Positions 50,491-58,922 of a stretch of DNA of 64,000 bases are shown one piece after another. How positions within the stretch are numbered: the first letter of the stretch is position 1; every line of letters begins with the position of its first letter. Below the pieces are notes generated by a model. The model saw only the letters and a list, made by a program, of their open reading frames with translations. It did no database searches and was not told the origin of the DNA. The DNA comes from JAHCHG01 sp965214585. Its GTDB lineage: Bacteria; Acidobacteriota; Blastocatellia; Pyrinomonadales; Pyrinomonadaceae. The stretch is taken from NCBI GenBank assembly GCA_965214585.1, contig OZ243957.1:1054001-1118000 (forward strand). Direction: 5' to 3'. The position numbers were made by a program, and so were the translations under genes.

Positions 50491-51090
50491 CTTTCTTTCT
50501 ATTTTCTCCAATTCTGCGCGAATTTCCTCGTTTGTCGGGCGATTTCGATAATCGGATTCTACTTTTGACCATAAAACTTTTCGGTTTTTGTCCAAAAGAT
50601 AAACCGCCGGATGCGGAATTCCTTCAACACCTTTGCCGACGTAAGCCGGATCGAAAAGTCCGTAAGCGTCAATCGTCTGATGATTCGGGTCGGAAAGTAT
50701 TTGATAATTGAATTTTCCGCCGTCCTTTTCGATTTTTTCGATCAACCCGATACTTTTTTCCGAAGAATCAACGCTGACCGCATAAATCGAAACTTTTTCG
50801 TTCGCTTTCAATAAACTGCGTAGTTCGGCTAACTGCCGGGCGCAGAACGGTCACCAATAACCGCGATAAAAAACGAGAATTACGGGATTTTTCGTTTCCG
50901 ACAAAACTACTTTTTTGCCGTTTTGGTCATTCAAGCTGAAATTTGGCGCAGTTTCTCCGACTTTCAGCGGCTCGGTTTTATTTCGCGCATCGGCTTTTTT
51001 ATTTTTCGTAGAGCTTTTCGTGTCCTGCTTCTGAGCGCAAGCGGCAAAACTGAAAATAAAAATTGAAATTAGTATTAGAATGTTTTTCAT
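50488..51090 (-). CDS. Lipoprotein peroxiredoxin, probable selenoprotein (in-frame TGA)
   Basis: 200 residues if the TGA at 50851-50853 is read through. The frame is open on both sides: 79 codons before it and 120 after. The N-terminus ends in a lipobox (F-S-F-A-A-C). The AhpC/TSA fold starts K-V-G-E-T-A-P-N-F-S-L-N-D-Q-N-G-K. The active-site segment is F-Y-R-G-Y-W-[TGA]-P-F-C-A-R-Q-L. Family members have R-G-x-W-C-P-F-C, so the TGA occupies residue 80, the peroxidatic Cys, with the second Cys at 83. Selenocysteine in this U-x-x-C place is known in Prx-like selenoproteins. A SECIS-like hairpin follows. If no Sec machinery exists in the genome, it is a pseudogene by point mutation. Confidence 0.75.
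50815..50853 (-). promoter_or_regulatory. Candidate bacterial SECIS element
   Basis: On the minus strand, right after the TGA at 50851-50853, the bases CCGTTCTGCGCCCGGCAGTT, then AGCC, can fold. The apical stem is GGC/GCC with loop AGUUA, whose G-U lies 18-19 bases after UGA, inside the window bacterial SelB needs. Below it either CUGCG pairs with CGCAG or GUUC with GAAC. Confidence 0.55.
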
Positions 51091-51194
51091 AATCTTTTAT
51101 TTTAGAAGGATTTACAATAAAATATCTGTTCGTTTCGGTTTTATTCCGAAAGATAGGATAATTTATTCTTTTACTTTATACGTTTTTTCAAATA

Positions 51195-52856
51195 ATGAAA
51201 GTTACAATCGGACAAATTAACACGACGAACGGCGATTTTGAAGGAAACGCCGCGAAGATTCTTAAAGCCGTCGAAACTGCCAAAAAAGACGGCTCGGATT
51301 TGGTTGTTCTGCCGGAAGTCGCCACGCACGGCTACACTTCGCAGGATTGGTTTTTAGACCACGACATAATTGAAACTGCCGATTGGCATTTGCGGAAAAT
51401 TATCGAAGCGTCAAAAGGCTTGACGGTGATTGTCGGCACGATTCGCCGGAACGACGAAACCGACGGGCGCAGACTTTTTAATTCGGCGGCAATTATACAC
51501 GACGGCGAACTCGTCGGATTCGCCGACAAATCTCTTTTGCCCGAATACGACGTTTTTGACGATCCGCGATATTTCGAGCCGAGCGAAACGCGCCGAATGT
51601 TTGAAGTCAAAGGCAAAAAACTCGGCGTTGTCGTCTGCGAAGATTTCTGGAACGACAAAACCTTCTGGCGCGAAAGGCTTTACGACGAAGACCCGGCGGA
51701 CGAACTGATTAATCAGGGCGCGGACATAATTATTTCGCTCAACGCTTCGCCGTTTAACAAAGGCAAGATCAGTCTGCGCTGCGATATGGTCGCGCATCGC
51801 GCACGAACTCAGAAAGTTCCGGTTGTTTTTGTCAATCTCGTCGGCGGAAACGACGGAATAATTTTCGACGGCGCAAGTTTAATTGCCGACGAAGAAGGCG
51901 ACATAATTTTGCAAGCACCGGCGTTTGAGGAATTTTACGGCACGGTTGAAATTGACGTGCGCGAACCCGACAAACGCGGAATTACGGGCGATGAACTCGA
52001 AACGATTCGGCAGGCTCTGGTTTTGGGAATCAAAGATTACGCGCATAAAAACAATTTTAAGACAGCCGTTCTCGGTCTTTCCGGCGGAATTGATTCAACA
52101 ATCGTCGCGGCTTTGGCGGCGGAAGCAATCGGCGCGGAAAATCTTCTGTGCGTGATGATGCCGTCGCCGTTTTCTTCTTCGGGAAGTATTTCCCATTCGG
52201 AAAAACTTATAAAAAATCTCGGCTGCGATTCGCGCATCGAACCGATTTCCGAAGCGTTTGAAGTTTTATTGAAACAGCTCGAATTTACAAAACCGAAAAA
52301 AGGCGGCGAAAATCTCGCGGCGGAAAATATGCAGTCGCGCCTGCGCGGTTTGATTTTGATGAGCATTTCAAACGCCGAAGGAAGATTGGTTTTAGCGACG
52401 GGAAACAAGAGCGAACTCGCCGTCGGTTACTGCACGCTTTACGGCGACACGAACGGCGGTCTGGCAGTCATCGGCGACGTTTTAAAAACGGAAGTTTACG
52501 CACTTTCGCGCCACATCAACGAATCGGCTGGACGCGAAATAATTCCAAACGAAATAATCGAAAAAGCACCGTCCGCCGAACTCGCGCCCGATCAATTTGA
52601 CCAAGACAGCTTGCCGCCTTATGAACTGATGGACCCGATCTTAAAACTTTATTTTGAAAACAAACTCGCGCCCGCCGAAATTATCAATAAAGGACACGAT
52701 GCCGATCTGGTTTATTCGCTTTTGAACAAAGTAGAATCTCCGGCAAACGAATTCAAACGCCGACAACTTCCGCCGACATTGATAATTTCAAAAAACGCAA
52801 TTGGAATCGGGCGCAGAAGACCTGTAACGCACAAATATCGGAGAAATCAAAGATGA
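51195..52856 (+). CDS. nadE: Glutamine-hydrolysing NAD+ synthase
   Basis: 553 residues, two domains. The N-terminal nitrilase-like glutaminase carries L-V-V-L-P-E-V-A-T-H-G-Y (Glu) and G-V-V-V-C-E-D-F-W (Cys nucleophile). It has the usual Lys in D-K-S-L-L-P-E-Y-D-V-F-D. The C-terminal ATP pyrophosphatase-type synthetase has the P-loop L-G-L-S-G-G-I-D-S-T-I-V and T-G-N-K-S-E-L-A-V-G-Y-C-T-L-Y-G-D, ending K-R-R-Q-L-P-P-T. It amidates nicotinic acid adenine dinucleotide using ammonia channelled from glutamine. The next gene starts in its stop codon. Confidence 0.96.
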   Translation: MKVTIGQINTTNGDFEGNAAKILKAVETAKKDGSDLVVLPEVATHGYTSQDWFLDHDIIETADWHLRKIIEASKGLTVIVGTIRRNDETDGRRLFNSAAIIHDGELVGFADKSLLPEYDVFDDPRYFEPSETRRMFEVKGKKLGVVVCEDFWNDKTFWRERLYDEDPADELINQGADIIISLNASPFNKGKISLRCDMVAHRARTQKVPVVFVNLVGGNDGIIFDGASLIADEEGDIILQAPAFEEFYGTVEIDVREPDKRGITGDELETIRQALVLGIKDYAHKNNFKTAVLGLSGGIDSTIVAALAAEAIGAENLLCVMMPSPFSSSGSISHSEKLIKNLGCDSRIEPISEAFEVLLKQLEFTKPKKGGENLAAENMQSRLRGLILMSISNAEGRLVLATGNKSELAVGYCTLYGDTNGGLAVIGDVLKTEVYALSRHINESAGREIIPNEIIEKAPSAELAPDQFDQDSLPPYELMDPILKLYFENKLAPAEIINKGHDADLVYSLLNKVESPANEFKRRQLPPTLIISKNAIGIGRRRPVTHKYRRNQR

Positions 52857-53392
52857 ATACGGCGAATTTTGAAAAAGTGATCGAGGTTTTGCTGGATATG
52901 CAGGCGAAATCAATCATCGAAAAATACGCCGTCGGCGGTGCGTTTGCCGCAACTTTGCACAATGAACCGATTTCGACGATTGATCTTGACATTTTCTTTT
53001 TTTTAGCCGAAAAAAGCGACAGTCCGATTTTGTCTTTAAATTCCGTTTATGATTACGCACAAATCAACGGTTTTTCTTTTGACCACGAATTTATCAACAT
53101 TTACGGTTGGCTGGTGCAATTTGTTGAAGCAAGTCACAGCGGTCTATGGACGGAAGCGGTAGAAAATGCCGATATTATAAAAATCGGCGATTACAAAGTT
53201 TCGGTAATCGGGCGTGAACATTTAGCGGCAATGTGGCTGTTCGCCGGAAGAGCTAAGGATTATCAGAAAATTTCAGCATTTTTGGAAGCAGACATCATAA
53301 ATTACTCGAAACTTCTTGATGTTTTGCGGCGACACGATTTAATGTCAAAATGGAACAAGGAAAAATGGCGTTTTGCAGATGATGAAGAATAA
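52853..53392 (+). CDS. Nucleotidyltransferase-fold protein (AbiEii/DUF6036-like)
   Basis: 179 residues, overlapping nadE by four bases. The N-terminal half has K-Y-A-V-G-G-A-F-A-A-T-L-H and S-T-I-D-L-D-I-F-F: the G-G and the D44-x-D46 pair of DNA polymerase-beta-type nucleotidyltransferases, as in AbiEii-like and DUF6036 proteins. The third acidic residue may be in Y-G-W-L-V-Q-F-V-E. The C-terminus is helical. Such proteins can be toxins that modify tRNA or partners of a small antitoxin. A 76- to 78-residue gene overlaps downstream. Expression is tied to nadE. Confidence 0.75.
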   Translation: MNTANFEKVIEVLLDMQAKSIIEKYAVGGAFAATLHNEPISTIDLDIFFFLAEKSDSPILSLNSVYDYAQINGFSFDHEFINIYGWLVQFVEASHSGLWTEAVENADIIKIGDYKVSVIGREHLAAMWLFAGRAKDYQKISAFLEADIINYSKLLDVLRRHDLMSKWNKEKWRFADDEE

Positions 53393-53609
53393 ATTTCAAA
53401 CCGAAATAATTAAAGACTTAAAAAGACGTAAACAAACTTCACGCGCATATTTGCGTTCACTTTCACCGATAGAAAAAATCGAGAAACTCGTGCAGTTACA
53501 AGAACAATACTATCAAATGCTAAAAATCCGCGAAGAAAACGGAGGTCGCCCGATTCCCGAAAAGTGGCGGAAATGGCACAGAGCGCGTTATGAAAACTCG
53601 TTAAAATAA
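53379..53609 (+). CDS. Small basic protein paired with the nucleotidyltransferase
   Basis: About 76 residues from the ATG at 53379 (another ATG at 53382), overlapping the previous gene by 14 bases. It is basic and helical: L-S-P-I-E-K-I-E-K-L-V-Q-L-Q-E-Q-Y-Y, then N-G-G-R-P-I-P-E-K-W-R-K-W-H. This short family often sits next to such nucleotidyltransferases (recollection), and overlap suggests a joint complex. It may be the cognate partner or antitoxin. Confidence 0.65.
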   Translation: MMKNKFQTEIIKDLKRRKQTSRAYLRSLSPIEKIEKLVQLQEQYYQMLKIREENGGRPIPEKWRKWHRARYENSLK

Positions 53610-53706
53610 AAATTTTATAATTTCTGCAAGAAAAATTAAATCTTTCCGTTCTATAAAAACAAGACGCGAAAAGCGCATAAGTCGAAAGAAACGGAGAGAT
53701 TTTTCT

Positions 53707-54270
53707 ATGTCAAAAAATAATTTTTCAAATCCGCTTGATAATATCAAAATTGCCAGTCCGTGTTCGGCGGATTGGAATAAAATGGTCGGCGACGAAAGGC
53801 AGAGGCATTGCGCGGAATGTAAATTGAATGTTTACAATCTTTCGGGAATGTCCAGGCGTGCGGCGGAAAATCTTTTGATCGAGGCGGAAGGCAGAGTTTG
53901 CGTGCGGTATTTCAAACGCGCGGACGGCACAGTTATCACGAAAGATTGTCCTGTCGGTTGGAAAGCGGTCAAGCGGCGCGTGTCGAAGATTGCGGCGGCT
54001 TTTGCTTCGTTGATTTTCACGGCAGTCGGCGGAATCGGTTTGACGAGTTATTTTTCGCAGGCGAATGAGTATCCTTTGATGGGCGAGATAGCAGTTGCGG
54101 AAAATTCAGAACCTCAAAAAACATCCGAAATTCATTTGAATTCAAATGTTTCGGTTGAACCCGAACTGATTGAAATTATGGGAGATGTTTCAATTGATCC
54201 CGAATATACAATGGGCGAAGTTTCCAAAATTGACCGGGTAAAAGACGAAATTCTCGAAAATCAAGATTAA
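53707..54270 (+). CDS. Cysteine-rich membrane-anchored protein
   Basis: 187 residues with GGAGAG upstream. The N-terminal domain has A-S-P-C-S-A-D-W-N-K-M, R-H-C-A-E-C-K-L-N-V-Y-N-L-S-G-M, then V-C-V-R-Y-F-K-R-A-D-G-T-V-I-T and D-C-P-V-G-W. Five spaced Cys suggest a metal or redox site on the cytoplasmic side. One membrane helix at about 101-121 follows and the acidic tail is extracytoplasmic. Close homologues with this C-x-x-C-x-x-x-V-Y-N-L-S pattern are common in Acidobacteriota and Bacteroidota but uncharacterised (from memory). Confidence 0.7.
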   Translation: MSKNNFSNPLDNIKIASPCSADWNKMVGDERQRHCAECKLNVYNLSGMSRRAAENLLIEAEGRVCVRYFKRADGTVITKDCPVGWKAVKRRVSKIAAAFASLIFTAVGGIGLTSYFSQANEYPLMGEIAVAENSEPQKTSEIHLNSNVSVEPELIEIMGDVSIDPEYTMGEVSKIDRVKDEILENQD

Positions 54271-54403
54271 GCGGGAGATAACGCAAAATTAAGAGTTAAA
54301 AAATAATAGATTTAATTTCAACTTTTTGGTCGGACTTTTCTTCAATTTTGCATTTTTAACTTCTAACTTTTCATTGATTTGTTTCTCTCCCTGCTCCTAA
54401 AGG

Positions 54404-54439
54404 AAAAAGACGGCGATTAATTTCGTCGTCTTTTTTTTG
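54404..54439. terminator. Bidirectional intrinsic terminator
   Basis: AAAAAGACGGCGA pairs, with one G-T, with TCGTCGTCTTTTT across a TTAATT loop, between convergent genes. A T8 run follows on the plus strand and an A-run on the other. Confidence 0.8.
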
Positions 54440-54493
54440 AATTGAATCGTTTCTGCAAAACCGACTTATCATCCTACCTAATGATTTTCGATA

Positions 54494-55603
54494 TTATTTT
54501 ACAAAATAGCCTTGTCTGGCGCGAACTTGATAATTTTGCGGATTTTGTAAAGTTACATTTAATTTAACGAATCTGTTTTGCGGATAGTCGGCTTCCGAAT
54601 AATATTGCACTAAATATTGTGCGCGAAGTTCGTTGGCGAGTTTGCGGAAAATTTCTTCTAAGATCGCGGCGTTTTGCCGCATATTCGTTTGATTTTCGTA
54701 ATCGTTTTTCAGATCAATCGGCTGGAATTTCGGCAGAAAAGCAGTTCCGCCCGTTTCGTCGGCGAAGCGTTGCAGATTGCTCTGACCGAAAACGCTGATC
54801 TTATTTAGTCTGTAAGAACTTCCCGCCGGATTTATCGAATAAAAAACCGTGTCGGCGTTTTGCAGCGATTGCAGAACTTTCGACTGCTCGCGCGTTTTGA
54901 TCTCTTCGCGCTTGGTTTCGAGCATTTTTGTCGTCAACGCGCCGAGATTTTTGCCCAAAGAAGCGTATAAATTGTTAAAACCTTTTCTGATTCCGGTGCT
55001 GTTCGTGTCTTCGCCGTCGGAAATTACGACGATCACTTTTCGCCGTCCGGGTTTCGTATTCGCGTCCAGATAATCGGCGGCGGCTTTGACCGTATCGTAA
55101 AATGCCGTGTATTGTTTGGTCGGTTTTATCTGGCGAATTGCCGCGCCCGCGATTTCCGCCGTGTTGCTCGCTTTAATCATAATCGGACGCTCGCCCACCG
55201 TATAGACGATTGCGCGGTCTTCGGGACGCATTACGTCTTTTAAGAATTTCGCGGCGGTTTCCTGCTGAAACTGAAACATCGCGTCGGTGCTTGCCGAAAC
55301 GTCGAACAAAATCGCAATCTCAAGCGGAACTTTTTCGGCGGGCGAAACTTTTTCGATTCTTTGATATTTTCTTTCTTCCAAAACGCGGAAATCCTTTTCG
55401 GTCAAATTCGTAACCGGCTGTCCGTCGGCATTTGTAACCGAAACGGGAACGACGACAAGGCGCGAATTGATCTTAACGATTTCGTCCGCGTCAACCACAG
55501 TTTTCTGCGGAGGCGGCGGCGGAGGCGGAATGTCCTGCGCCAAGGCGGAAAATGCAAAAGCGAAAAGAAGCAAAAATAAAGCTGCAATTTTTTGTTGTTT
55601 CAC
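54494..55603 (-). CDS. VWFA-related Acidobacterial domain protein
   Basis: 369 residues. The signal peptide ends F-A-F-S-A-L-A-Q and a proline run (P-P-P-P-P-P) follows. The domain starts K-I-N-S-R-L-V-V-V-P-V-S-V-T-N. The MIDAS motif is I-L-F-D-V-S-A-S-T (D-x-S-x-S), then V-I-V-V-I-S-D-G-E-D-T-N-S. The C-terminal Y-L-V-Q-Y-Y-S and Y-Q-V-R-A-R-Q-G-Y closing is typical of this large family (TIGR03436 type), abundant in Acidobacteriota. It is exported to the periplasm or surface for metal-dependent protein contacts. Its partner is unknown. Confidence 0.92.
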   Translation of the reverse strand: MKQQKIAALFLLLFAFAFSALAQDIPPPPPPPQKTVVDADEIVKINSRLVVVPVSVTNADGQPVTNLTEKDFRVLEERKYQRIEKVSPAEKVPLEIAILFDVSASTDAMFQFQQETAAKFLKDVMRPEDRAIVYTVGERPIMIKASNTAEIAGAAIRQIKPTKQYTAFYDTVKAAADYLDANTKPGRRKVIVVISDGEDTNSTGIRKGFNNLYASLGKNLGALTTKMLETKREEIKTREQSKVLQSLQNADTVFYSINPAGSSYRLNKISVFGQSNLQRFADETGGTAFLPKFQPIDLKNDYENQTNMRQNAAILEEIFRKLANELRAQYLVQYYSEADYPQNRFVKLNVTLQNPQNYQVRARQGYFVK

Positions 55604-55752
55604 GTTCTCACCTGTTCAAAGTTTTAGAATTTTTTTTATAAAAATAATCGGGGAAGGCGAAAATCACAGTTATAGATTTTCACCAAAGCAGTTTCGGAGA
55701 TGGGAGAAATATAAAGCGATTACCGTTGCAATCGCTTCATATTTCTAAAAAT

Positions 55753-56721
55753 TTACTGTCCGTCGTCGTCGTCAGCCGTTGCTGAACGAACTTCGACGTT
55801 TTGGTTTAGTCCGCGACTGACGAGAAGTTTAACTTCAACCCGTCTGTTTTCGGCGCGTCCTTCTCTTGATGAATTATCGGCAACCGCCTGAAGTTCACCA
55901 AATCCGTAAGACGTTCCGATGCGGCGAAGCGGAATGTTGTGCGTTGTTACCAAATAATCAATTACCGATTGAGCGCGTTTTTGGCTCAAAAGTTTATTGG
56001 CTTGCGCGTTTCCCGTCGAATCGGTAAAACCCGTGACCTCCAAAACGTAACCGCGCAGAGTCATTGCCGCCTGAGCGACCTGATCGAGTTCCTGTTTTCC
56101 TTCCGGCGAAAGTTCCGCGCTTCCCGTTCTGAAATTGACCGTCGCCGTTGACTGCACGACGAAATCATCAAGCGAAGAAATCCGCTGATTCGTGGCATTT
56201 ACGCCCGCAACTGCGGCATCAGCCGTATCCTGCGCGGCTTTCGCGCCTCCGCGGGCGGCATTTGAAATCGCCATCAATTCGTCAATCTGTCCCGAAAGAC
56301 GTTCCGCATTCTGCTCGGTTTGCGTAACTCTGTCTTCAACCGGATCAATGCGGCTTTGCAAAGACTGCGCGACTCTCAGATCATCGTCGTCAAAGCGAAC
56401 TTTCGTCGCCACCAAATTGCCGATACTGTCGCCGCGTCCTTCGACCTTCAAAGCCAACCCGCGCATCAAAACCGTCGCCGGATAACTTTTATCGCCGAAA
56501 ATTCCGGTTTCCTTAACGCTCGTGCCGGGCGCGACGATAACCCGCGTGTCAATTCCCACGCCGTCGCGGACGACAAATCCATCGTTGGTTTGACTAACGA
56601 CAGTTCCTTCGATTTTATATTTTTGTCCGCTTACCAAATTGCGAACCTGCGCGTCTTGAGCGATAACGGTCATCGAACACAAGACAATTGCCATAAACAA
56701 CAAATTTAATTTTCTAAACAT
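55753..56721 (-). CDS. OmpA-family protein with N-terminal DUF5666-like domain
   Basis: 322 residues. The signal peptide ends M-T-V-I-A-Q. An OB-like segment follows (Y-K-I-E-G-T-V-V-S-Q-T-N-D-G-F-V-V-R-D, then L-A-L-K-V-E-G-R-G-D). Next is an acidic and coiled-coil stretch at about 115-190. The C-terminal OmpA domain has V-N-F-R-T-G-S-A-E-L-S-P, V-T-G-F-T-D-S-T-G and R-A-E-N-R-R-V-E-V, which binds peptidoglycan. AGGAG lies seven to eight bases before the ATG. Its upstream region shares a promoter-like box with the 60587-62323 gene. Confidence 0.9.
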   Translation of the reverse strand: MFRKLNLLFMAIVLCSMTVIAQDAQVRNLVSGQKYKIEGTVVSQTNDGFVVRDGVGIDTRVIVAPGTSVKETGIFGDKSYPATVLMRGLALKVEGRGDSIGNLVATKVRFDDDDLRVAQSLQSRIDPVEDRVTQTEQNAERLSGQIDELMAISNAARGGAKAAQDTADAAVAGVNATNQRISSLDDFVVQSTATVNFRTGSAELSPEGKQELDQVAQAAMTLRGYVLEVTGFTDSTGNAQANKLLSQKRAQSVIDYLVTTHNIPLRRIGTSYGFGELQAVADNSSREGRAENRRVEVKLLVSRGLNQNVEVRSATADDDDGQ

Positions 56722-57048
56722 AATTTTCTACTCCTCATTTAAACATTTTATGACTCTGGAAATCTAAATGTTTTTAAATTGATAACCCTTTAAACAGAAA
56801 TTGCTCCAGAATATAGTTATCGGCAGAATTTGCAAATTGTTTCGTGGTTTTTTTCAAAAATCTAAATTTTTTGTAAATCGGAGAGTTACAAAGTTAGAGT
56901 TGCAAGGCGAATCATAAGTTGCAAAAAGTTTTTTCTTTCCAGTAAATCCTTTTTTTACTATGATTTAGCAACGCTGTTAATTTTCCTTCCCAACTCTGAT
57001 TTTCAATATTACCATTAATTTTCTGTGCGTAAATTTTTTTTTCTATAT
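56722..57048. other. Leader and promoter region of the OmpA gene
   Basis: 327 bases with no gene. The AGGAG of the OmpA gene lies at the left end and a promoter-like box at 56816-56843. The remainder is AT-rich without recognised structure. Confidence 0.5.
56816..56843 (-). promoter_or_regulatory. Shared promoter-like box, copy 1
   Basis: On the minus strand GAAACAATT, 12 bases, CGATAAC (56843 to 56816). The same two boxes with the same 12-base spacing occur at 62452 to 62425 upstream of the 578-residue protein, and both are preceded by CTCTCCGATTT. The -35-like GAAAC suggests an ECF sigma promoter, or an operator. Confidence 0.5.
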
Positions 57049-57768
57049 TTACTTGGGAAATGCCGTTTTTACCTTTTCATTTCTCAATTCTTCCAATCTA
57101 TTCCGAGAAATCTCAATATATTTCGTATCATCGTCATTGTCCGTTGCGCTCGCCTTGCTTCCGCGCTCGAATAACTCAATTGCTTTCTCACGATTGCCTG
57201 TTTCTAATTCGAGTTCGGCATATTGATAAAGAGCGTAAGCATAATTCGGATTCTTTCGCAAAACTTTCTCAAAAGTTGCGCGTGCCGCGTCATTATTACC
57301 GACACCATTTTGCGCCGATCCCAAATTTGTTAGATTTTGGAGATTATTTGGTTCAAGGTTGGCGGCTATTTTATTATGTTCTAATGCTTCTTTTTCATTA
57401 CCCATCATATCAAAAACTCCCGCTAACATAATGTGAATAACAGAATCTCTTGGCTTTATGCTTGATGCTTTGAGTAATAATTCTTTAGCTTTTTCTAAAT
57501 TTTCTAAAGATGAATTTTCTTCGTGCAGATTTATATACATTCCAGCCAAAACAGCAAGAGTATCGGCATTATTAGGAAATAACTCAACTGCCTTCTTTTG
57601 CTGTTCGATTGCGCCTTGTAAATCGCCTTGCTTTCTTAATACAGTAGCTTTATCTACATATTGATTATGAACTTTTATCTTTTCCGCTTCCGTTTGTCCA
57701 CAGGCGAAAGAAAATAGACAGAAAAGAATTAAAAATAGAAAGGAAATTTTATTTGCCATAAGCCGCAT
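57049..57768 (-). CDS. TPR lipoprotein 1 of the tandem array
   Basis: 239 residues. The start ATG at 57768 lies nine bases after GGAGG inside the 3' end of orphan tail 1. The lipobox is S-F-A-C23-G-Q. Five or so TPR units follow (for example G-D-L-Q-G-A-I-E-Q-Q-K-K-A-V-E-L-F-P-N-N). The first 70 residues are nearly identical to lipoprotein 2 and the last 70 nearly identical to lipoprotein 3 (N-P-N-Y-A-Y-A-L-Y, G-S-K-A-S-A-T-D-N-D), so the gene is a recombinant. Probably anchored in the outer or inner membrane, facing the periplasm. It is last in the operon. Confidence 0.85.
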   Translation of the reverse strand: MRLMANKISFLFLILFCLFSFACGQTEAEKIKVHNQYVDKATVLRKQGDLQGAIEQQKKAVELFPNNADTLAVLAGMYINLHEENSSLENLEKAKELLLKASSIKPRDSVIHIMLAGVFDMMGNEKEALEHNKIAANLEPNNLQNLTNLGSAQNGVGNNDAARATFEKVLRKNPNYAYALYQYAELELETGNREKAIELFERGSKASATDNDDDTKYIEISRNRLEELRNEKVKTAFPK

Positions 57769-58063
57769 AACTCATTTCCTCCAATTTTTTCATTACTATT
57801 GCCGCATTTTCTTTCCCATATTCTCTTTCTAACCGCAATTTTATTCTTGGTAAGTCTTTCGGTTCAGGCGGCACGAGATAATTATCACGCAGAAAAATAG
57901 CTTTGTCTGTTTTCTCGCGCTGTATCGTAGCAGCTTTTGATGTGCCAAAATATACATCAACGACGATTGGAAACCAGTTATTAAATTACTGTAAAAGTCC
58001 AGCCGCGCCGCCTGCAACGTTTGCCCGAACTATTCCTGCTTTATTTAATTTATGGTTTTGCAA
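57749..58063 (-). pseudogene. Orphan tail 1 (C-terminal fragment of the 578-residue protein), broken
   Basis: From a possible TTG at 58063, inside the end of lipoprotein 2, the frame reads N-K-A-G-I-V-R-A-N-V-A-G-G-A-A-G-L-L-Q and stops at TAA (57986-57988), where the parent has Glu. The frame then continues to the common end E-E-M-S-Y-A-A-Y-G-K at 57749. It equals the last 99 residues of the parent (480-578), with one nonsense change and several substitutions. Its last 20 bases hold the start of lipoprotein 1. Confidence 0.85.
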
Positions 58064-58766
58064 CTTTAGCTTTTTTACTTTCCAATTCTACAAGTCGTTT
58101 TTTACTATCCCTAACAAAATTTAAATCTCTTGATTCGGCAGTTTCGTCTAAATCTACCACTTTGCTGAATAACTCTTTAGCTTTTTCGATGTTGCCGTCC
58201 TCTAATTCAGCTTCTCCGTAGTGATAAAGCGCGTAGATGTAGTTTGGATTTCTTTGCAGAACATATTCAAAATTCTCTCTGGCAGATTCATTTTTACCTA
58301 AAGATTTTTGAATTACTGCAAGATTAACTCTGTTATCCAAATTATCGGGTTGAAGTTCGACAGCCGCCTTCATCTCGCGTAATGCTCCTTGTTTATCCCC
58401 AAGAAGTTCAAGTATTGTAGAATACATCTCGCGGATTACTACATTTTTCGGATTTATTTTACTAGCTCTTTCTAGTAAATGTTTAGAGTTTTCCAAATTA
58501 GATTTAGATGAATCTTTTTCATACAAATCAAGATATATTCCAGCCAAAACAGCAAGAGTGTCCGCATTATTTGGAAAAATCTCAACCGCTTTCTTTTGCT
58601 GTTCGATTGCGCCTTGTAAGTCGCCTTGTTTCCTTAATACAGTAGCTTTATCCACATATTCATTATGTAGCTTTATCTTTTCAGCTTCTGTTTGTCCACA
58701 GGCAAAAGAAAATAGACAGAAAAGAATTAAAAACAGAAAGGAAATTTTATTTACCGTAAGCCGCAT
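58050..58766 (-). CDS. TPR lipoprotein 2 of the tandem array
   Basis: 238 residues, lipobox Cys23 in S-F-A-C-G-Q. The N-terminal 70 residues almost equal lipoprotein 1, but the middle (about 80-160, for example V-V-I-R-E-M-Y-S-T-I-L-E-L-L-G) and the C-terminus (D-L-D-E-T-A-E-S-R-D-L-N-F) differ strongly from all others. GGAGG nine bases before the ATG is inside orphan tail 2. Periplasmic TPR scaffold or immunity-like protein. Confidence 0.85.
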   Translation of the reverse strand: MRLTVNKISFLFLILFCLFSFACGQTEAEKIKLHNEYVDKATVLRKQGDLQGAIEQQKKAVEIFPNNADTLAVLAGIYLDLYEKDSSKSNLENSKHLLERASKINPKNVVIREMYSTILELLGDKQGALREMKAAVELQPDNLDNRVNLAVIQKSLGKNESARENFEYVLQRNPNYIYALYHYGEAELEDGNIEKAKELFSKVVDLDETAESRDLNFVRDSKKRLVELESKKAKVAKP

Positions 58767-58920
58767 AACTCATTTCCTCCAATTTCTTCATTATTACTGC
58801 CGCATTTTCTTTCCCATATTCTCTTTCCAATCTCAACTTTATTCTTGGCAAATCTTTCGGCTCAGGCGGAATTAAATAGTTATTACGCTTCGTTTTTTTA
58901 ATGTGATGTTTTGCCTTCAT
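58747..58920 (-). CDS. Orphan tail 2, 57 residues
   Basis: Starts at an ATG three bases after the lipoprotein 3 stop. Fifteen or so new residues (M-K-A-K-H-H-I-K-K-T-K-R) are followed by N-Y-L-I-P-P-E-P-K-D-L-P-R-I, then E-Y-G-K-E-N-A-A-V-I and the common end M-S-Y-A-A-Y-G-K. It keeps only the last 42 residues of the parent tail, without the F-P-I-V-V-D-V-Y segment. Intact, and it overlaps the start of lipoprotein 2 by 20 bases. Confidence 0.75.
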   Translation of the reverse strand: MKAKHHIKKTKRNNYLIPPEPKDLPRIKLRLEREYGKENAAVIMKKLEEMSYAAYGK

Positions 58921-58922
58921 AT

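Noticed and set aside
50488..50811. Treating the peroxiredoxin as two separate genes
   Set aside because: Both pieces are in the same frame, the second has no ribosome-binding site, and the break is exactly at the catalytic residue, so readthrough fits better.
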